Positions 13,022 to 14,546 of a stretch of 14,546 nt of DNA are shown one piece after another. The position numbers were made by a program, and so were the translations under genes. Source of the DNA: Lachnospiraceae bacterium (GTDB lineage Bacteria > Bacillota > Clostridia > Lachnospirales > Lachnospiraceae); contig CAAGFP010000194.1 of the NCBI GenBank assembly GCA_900769175.1, forward strand, positions 1 to 14,546, written 5' to 3'. Position 1 is the stretch's first letter. Every line of letters starts with the position of its first letter. Below the pieces are notes generated by a model. That model searched no databases. It saw nothing but the letters and a program-made list of their open reading frames with translations, and was not told where the DNA came from.

Positions 13022-13465
13022 ATGAATGAGTCTTCTCAATATTTTGTGGTAAAAAAGAAAGCCGTTCCGGAAGTTTTATTAAAAGTAGTTGAAGCCAAAA
13101 GCCTTCTTGAATCCGAGAAAGTTCCAACGGTTCAGGATGCGGTGGATGCAGTCGGTATTTCGAGAAGTTCTTTCTATAAATATAAGGACGATATCTTCCG
13201 CTTTCATGACAGCTCTCAGGGAACCACCATTACACTTACCTTTCAGATGGATGATGAACCCGGTATTCTTTCGGATGTGTTAAAAATGATAGCGGAATGT
13301 CATGCAAATATTTTAACCATCCATCAAAGTATTCCGATTAACGGTGTGGCGTCTTTGAGCTTAAGCATTCAGGTTTTACCGACAACCGGCGACATCTCCG
13401 ATTTAATTGAGCGGATGGGAAGTAAGCAGGGCGTCCATCATGTAAAAATCCTTGCGAAAGAATAA
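13022..13465 (+). CDS. UPF0735 HTH-ACT protein (PheB/ThrR-like)
   Basis: This 147-residue cytoplasmic protein belongs to the UPF0735 ACT-domain family. A helix-turn-helix lies at about 34-58 (TVQDAVDAVGISRSSFYKYK), and an ACT domain at about 68-145 (DDEPGILSDVLKMIAE, with the turn at Pro80-Gly81). ACT domains bind amino acids, so it is probably an amino-acid-responsive DNA-binding regulator, although the Bacillus relative PheB was long listed as a chorismate mutase. I recall a report of the Bacillus homologue acting as ThrR, a repressor of threonine-pathway genes, but am not certain that it is the same protein. The neighbour hom fits that role. The start at 13022 follows GGGAGG (13010-13015); an in-frame ATG at 12968 lies inside the tandem repeats and has no ribosome site. 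No terminator separates it from hom. Confidence 0.88.
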   Translation: MNESSQYFVVKKKAVPEVLLKVVEAKSLLESEKVPTVQDAVDAVGISRSSFYKYKDDIFRFHDSSQGTTITLTFQMDDEPGILSDVLKMIAECHANILTIHQSIPINGVASLSLSIQVLPTTGDISDLIERMGSKQGVHHVKILAKE

Positions 13466-13503
13466 ATCGGAATTCCTGTTCAAGAGTATGACGGATGTCT
13501 GAT

Positions 13504-13531
13504 TTGCTAAATAAATGCAGAAATATATATC
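13504..13531 (+). promoter_or_regulatory. Promoter candidate for hom
   Basis: TTGCTA (13504-13509) and TATATC (13526-13531) are separated by 16 bases. Transcription would start close to 13538, at the left edge of the paired dyads. hom could also be read from the HTH-ACT promoter, because no terminator lies between the genes. Confidence 0.4.
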
Positions 13532-13535
13532 AGTA

Positions 13536-13584
13536 TGATACAAAGAAAAACGTATCAGAATTATACAAAGAATAAAATGTATCA
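13536..13584. promoter_or_regulatory. Two tandem dyads in the hom leader
   Basis: TGATAC (13536-13541) mirrors GTATCA (13552-13557) around ten bases. ATACA (13563-13567) mirrors TGTAT (13578-13582) around ten bases. The two units also share ATACAAAGAA (13538-13547, 13563-13572) and GTATCAG (13552-13558, 13579-13585), so they are diverged direct copies about 25-27 bases apart. They look like a pair of operator sites at the transcription start; the sequence differs from the repeats before the HTH-ACT gene. Confidence 0.5.
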
Positions 13585-13632
13585 GTGTACGAATCAATAA
13601 TTCTGTACCGGTATACGGAAATGAGGGAAGAA

Positions 13633-14546
13633 ATGATTAATGTAGCAGTGCTCGGATACGGAACCGTTGGAAGCGGTGTCGTAGAAGTAATGGAGGAGAA
13701 TAAGGAACTTTTGAATGCAAGAGTTGCCGGCGAAATGAATGTGAAATACATTCTCGATTTAAGAGATTTTCCGGGTGACCCTTATGAAGCAAAGGTAATT
13801 CATGATTTTAATACGATTTTAAATGACGATGAAGTTTCAATCGTATGCGAAACCATGGGAGGTGCGGGTGCTGCGTATCAGTTTACGAAAGCATGTCTGG
13901 AAGTCGGTAAAAGCGTATGTACCTCCAATAAAGAACTGGTTGCAAAACACGGTCCTGAATTAATTCAAATCGCAAAGGACAAGAACTGTAACTATCTTTT
14001 TGAAGCCAGTGTCGGTGGCGGAATTCCCATTATCCGTCCGTTATTAAGTGCTCTGACCGCAGATAAAATTGAAGAAATCAGCGGTATTCTGAACGGAACC
14101 ACAAATTATATGCTGACAAAGATGGAAAAAGAAGGTGCCGATTATGATGTTGTTTTAAAGAAGGCGCAGGAGATGGGCTATGCGGAAGCCAACCCGGCAG
14201 CTGATGTCGAAGGACATGACGCATGCAGAAAAATTGCTATTCTTTCTTCACTGATGCTTGGTAAAAATGTGGATTCCGAAGCAATCCATACAGAAGGAAT
14301 TACGAAAATCACATCAGCCGACTTTGCTTATGCAAAAGAAACCGGCATGACCATTAAACTTTTAGGCTCTGCTGCCTTACAAAATGACGGAACGTTAGCG
14401 ACTTTGGTAGCACCGAGGATGGTCCGCCCGGAGAATCCGTTATATATGGTGAATGATGTTTTCAATGCGATTAAGGTTACCGGGAATATGGTTGGCGAGA
14501 CCATGTTTTACGGAAAGGGAGCCGGAAAACTTCCTACCGCAAGTGC
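13633..14546 (+). CDS. hom: Homoserine dehydrogenase, 5' portion (runs off the window)
   Basis: Homoserine dehydrogenase reduces aspartate semialdehyde to homoserine with NAD(P)H, the branch step to threonine and methionine. The first 304 residues are present. The nucleotide-binding motif GYGTVGSG is at 8-15. The substrate region includes SNKELVAKHGPEL, the SVGGGIPII loop and NGTTNYML. The hallmark ANPAADVEGHDACRKIAIL includes Asp196 and Lys200, the catalytic and substrate-binding pair of the family. The open frame continues to the last base; family members are about 400-430 residues, so roughly 100 or more are missing, including any C-terminal ACT domain. I chose the ATG at 13633 because GAGGGAAG (13623-13630) precedes it and MINVAVLGYGTVG starts the fold cleanly; an in-frame ATG at 13621 would overlap that site. 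Confidence 0.96.
   Translation, partial: MINVAVLGYGTVGSGVVEVMEENKELLNARVAGEMNVKYILDLRDFPGDPYEAKVIHDFNTILNDDEVSIVCETMGGAGAAYQFTKACLEVGKSVCTSNKELVAKHGPELIQIAKDKNCNYLFEASVGGGIPIIRPLLSALTADKIEEISGILNGTTNYMLTKMEKEGADYDVVLKKAQEMGYAEANPAADVEGHDACRKIAILSSLMLGKNVDSEAIHTEGITKITSADFAYAKETGMTIKLLGSAALQNDGTLATLVAPRMVRPENPLYMVNDVFNAIKVTGNMVGETMFYGKGAGKLPTAS

Overview
The window looks like a chromosomal segment of a low-to-moderate GC Gram-positive bacterium, class Clostridia and most probably Lachnospiraceae. I infer this from strong AGGAGG-type ribosome sites, A/T-rich sigmaA-type promoters, a tRNA gene with no encoded CCA, and the gene families present (CvfB, a PucR/CdaR-like regulator in front of ftsEX, a UPF0735 ACT protein next to homoserine dehydrogenase). 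The genus is a guess. I see no insertion sequence, phage gene or CRISPR array.

Layout. (1) 42-200: a single tRNA-Gln(CUG) with its own promoter and terminator; its acceptor stem has two mismatches. (2) 303-1873: an acyl-ACP thioesterase and a CvfB-like S1/winged-helix RNA-binding protein, closed by a terminator. (3) 2172-10612: a long co-oriented run of seven genes. These are a PucR/CdaR-like regulator, ftsE, ftsX, a secreted coiled-coil M23 endopeptidase, a membrane-anchored PDZ/S41 protease, a CHASE2-class III adenylate cyclase, and a membrane-anchored FecR-domain protein. A hairpin at 6156-6206 may split the run after the M23 gene. (4) 10636-10667: a strong two-way terminator shared with a convergent gene. 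(5) 10704-12539, minus strand: a secreted protein with duplicated Ig-like modules. (6) 12540-13021: a divergent regulatory region with promoters, palindromes and 29-bp tandem repeats. (7) 13022-14546: an HTH-ACT protein and the first three quarters of homoserine dehydrogenase, which runs off the window.

How the genes may work together. FtsEX is the known ATP-driven transmembrane switch for cell-wall hydrolases, and the coiled-coil M23 protein directly behind it is its expected partner. The S41 protease overlaps the cyclase start by 4 bases, so the two are probably translationally coupled. With the FecR protein they form a candidate envelope-sensing cAMP module: an extracytoplasmic CHASE2 sensor, an extracytoplasmic FecR protein and an extracytoplasmic protease, with cAMP as output. 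This is the most interesting part of the window, but the link is inferred from gene order only. At the right end, the HTH-ACT gene beside hom suggests amino-acid-responsive control of the threonine/methionine branch, and both genes have dyad-rich leaders that could be operators or RNA switches.
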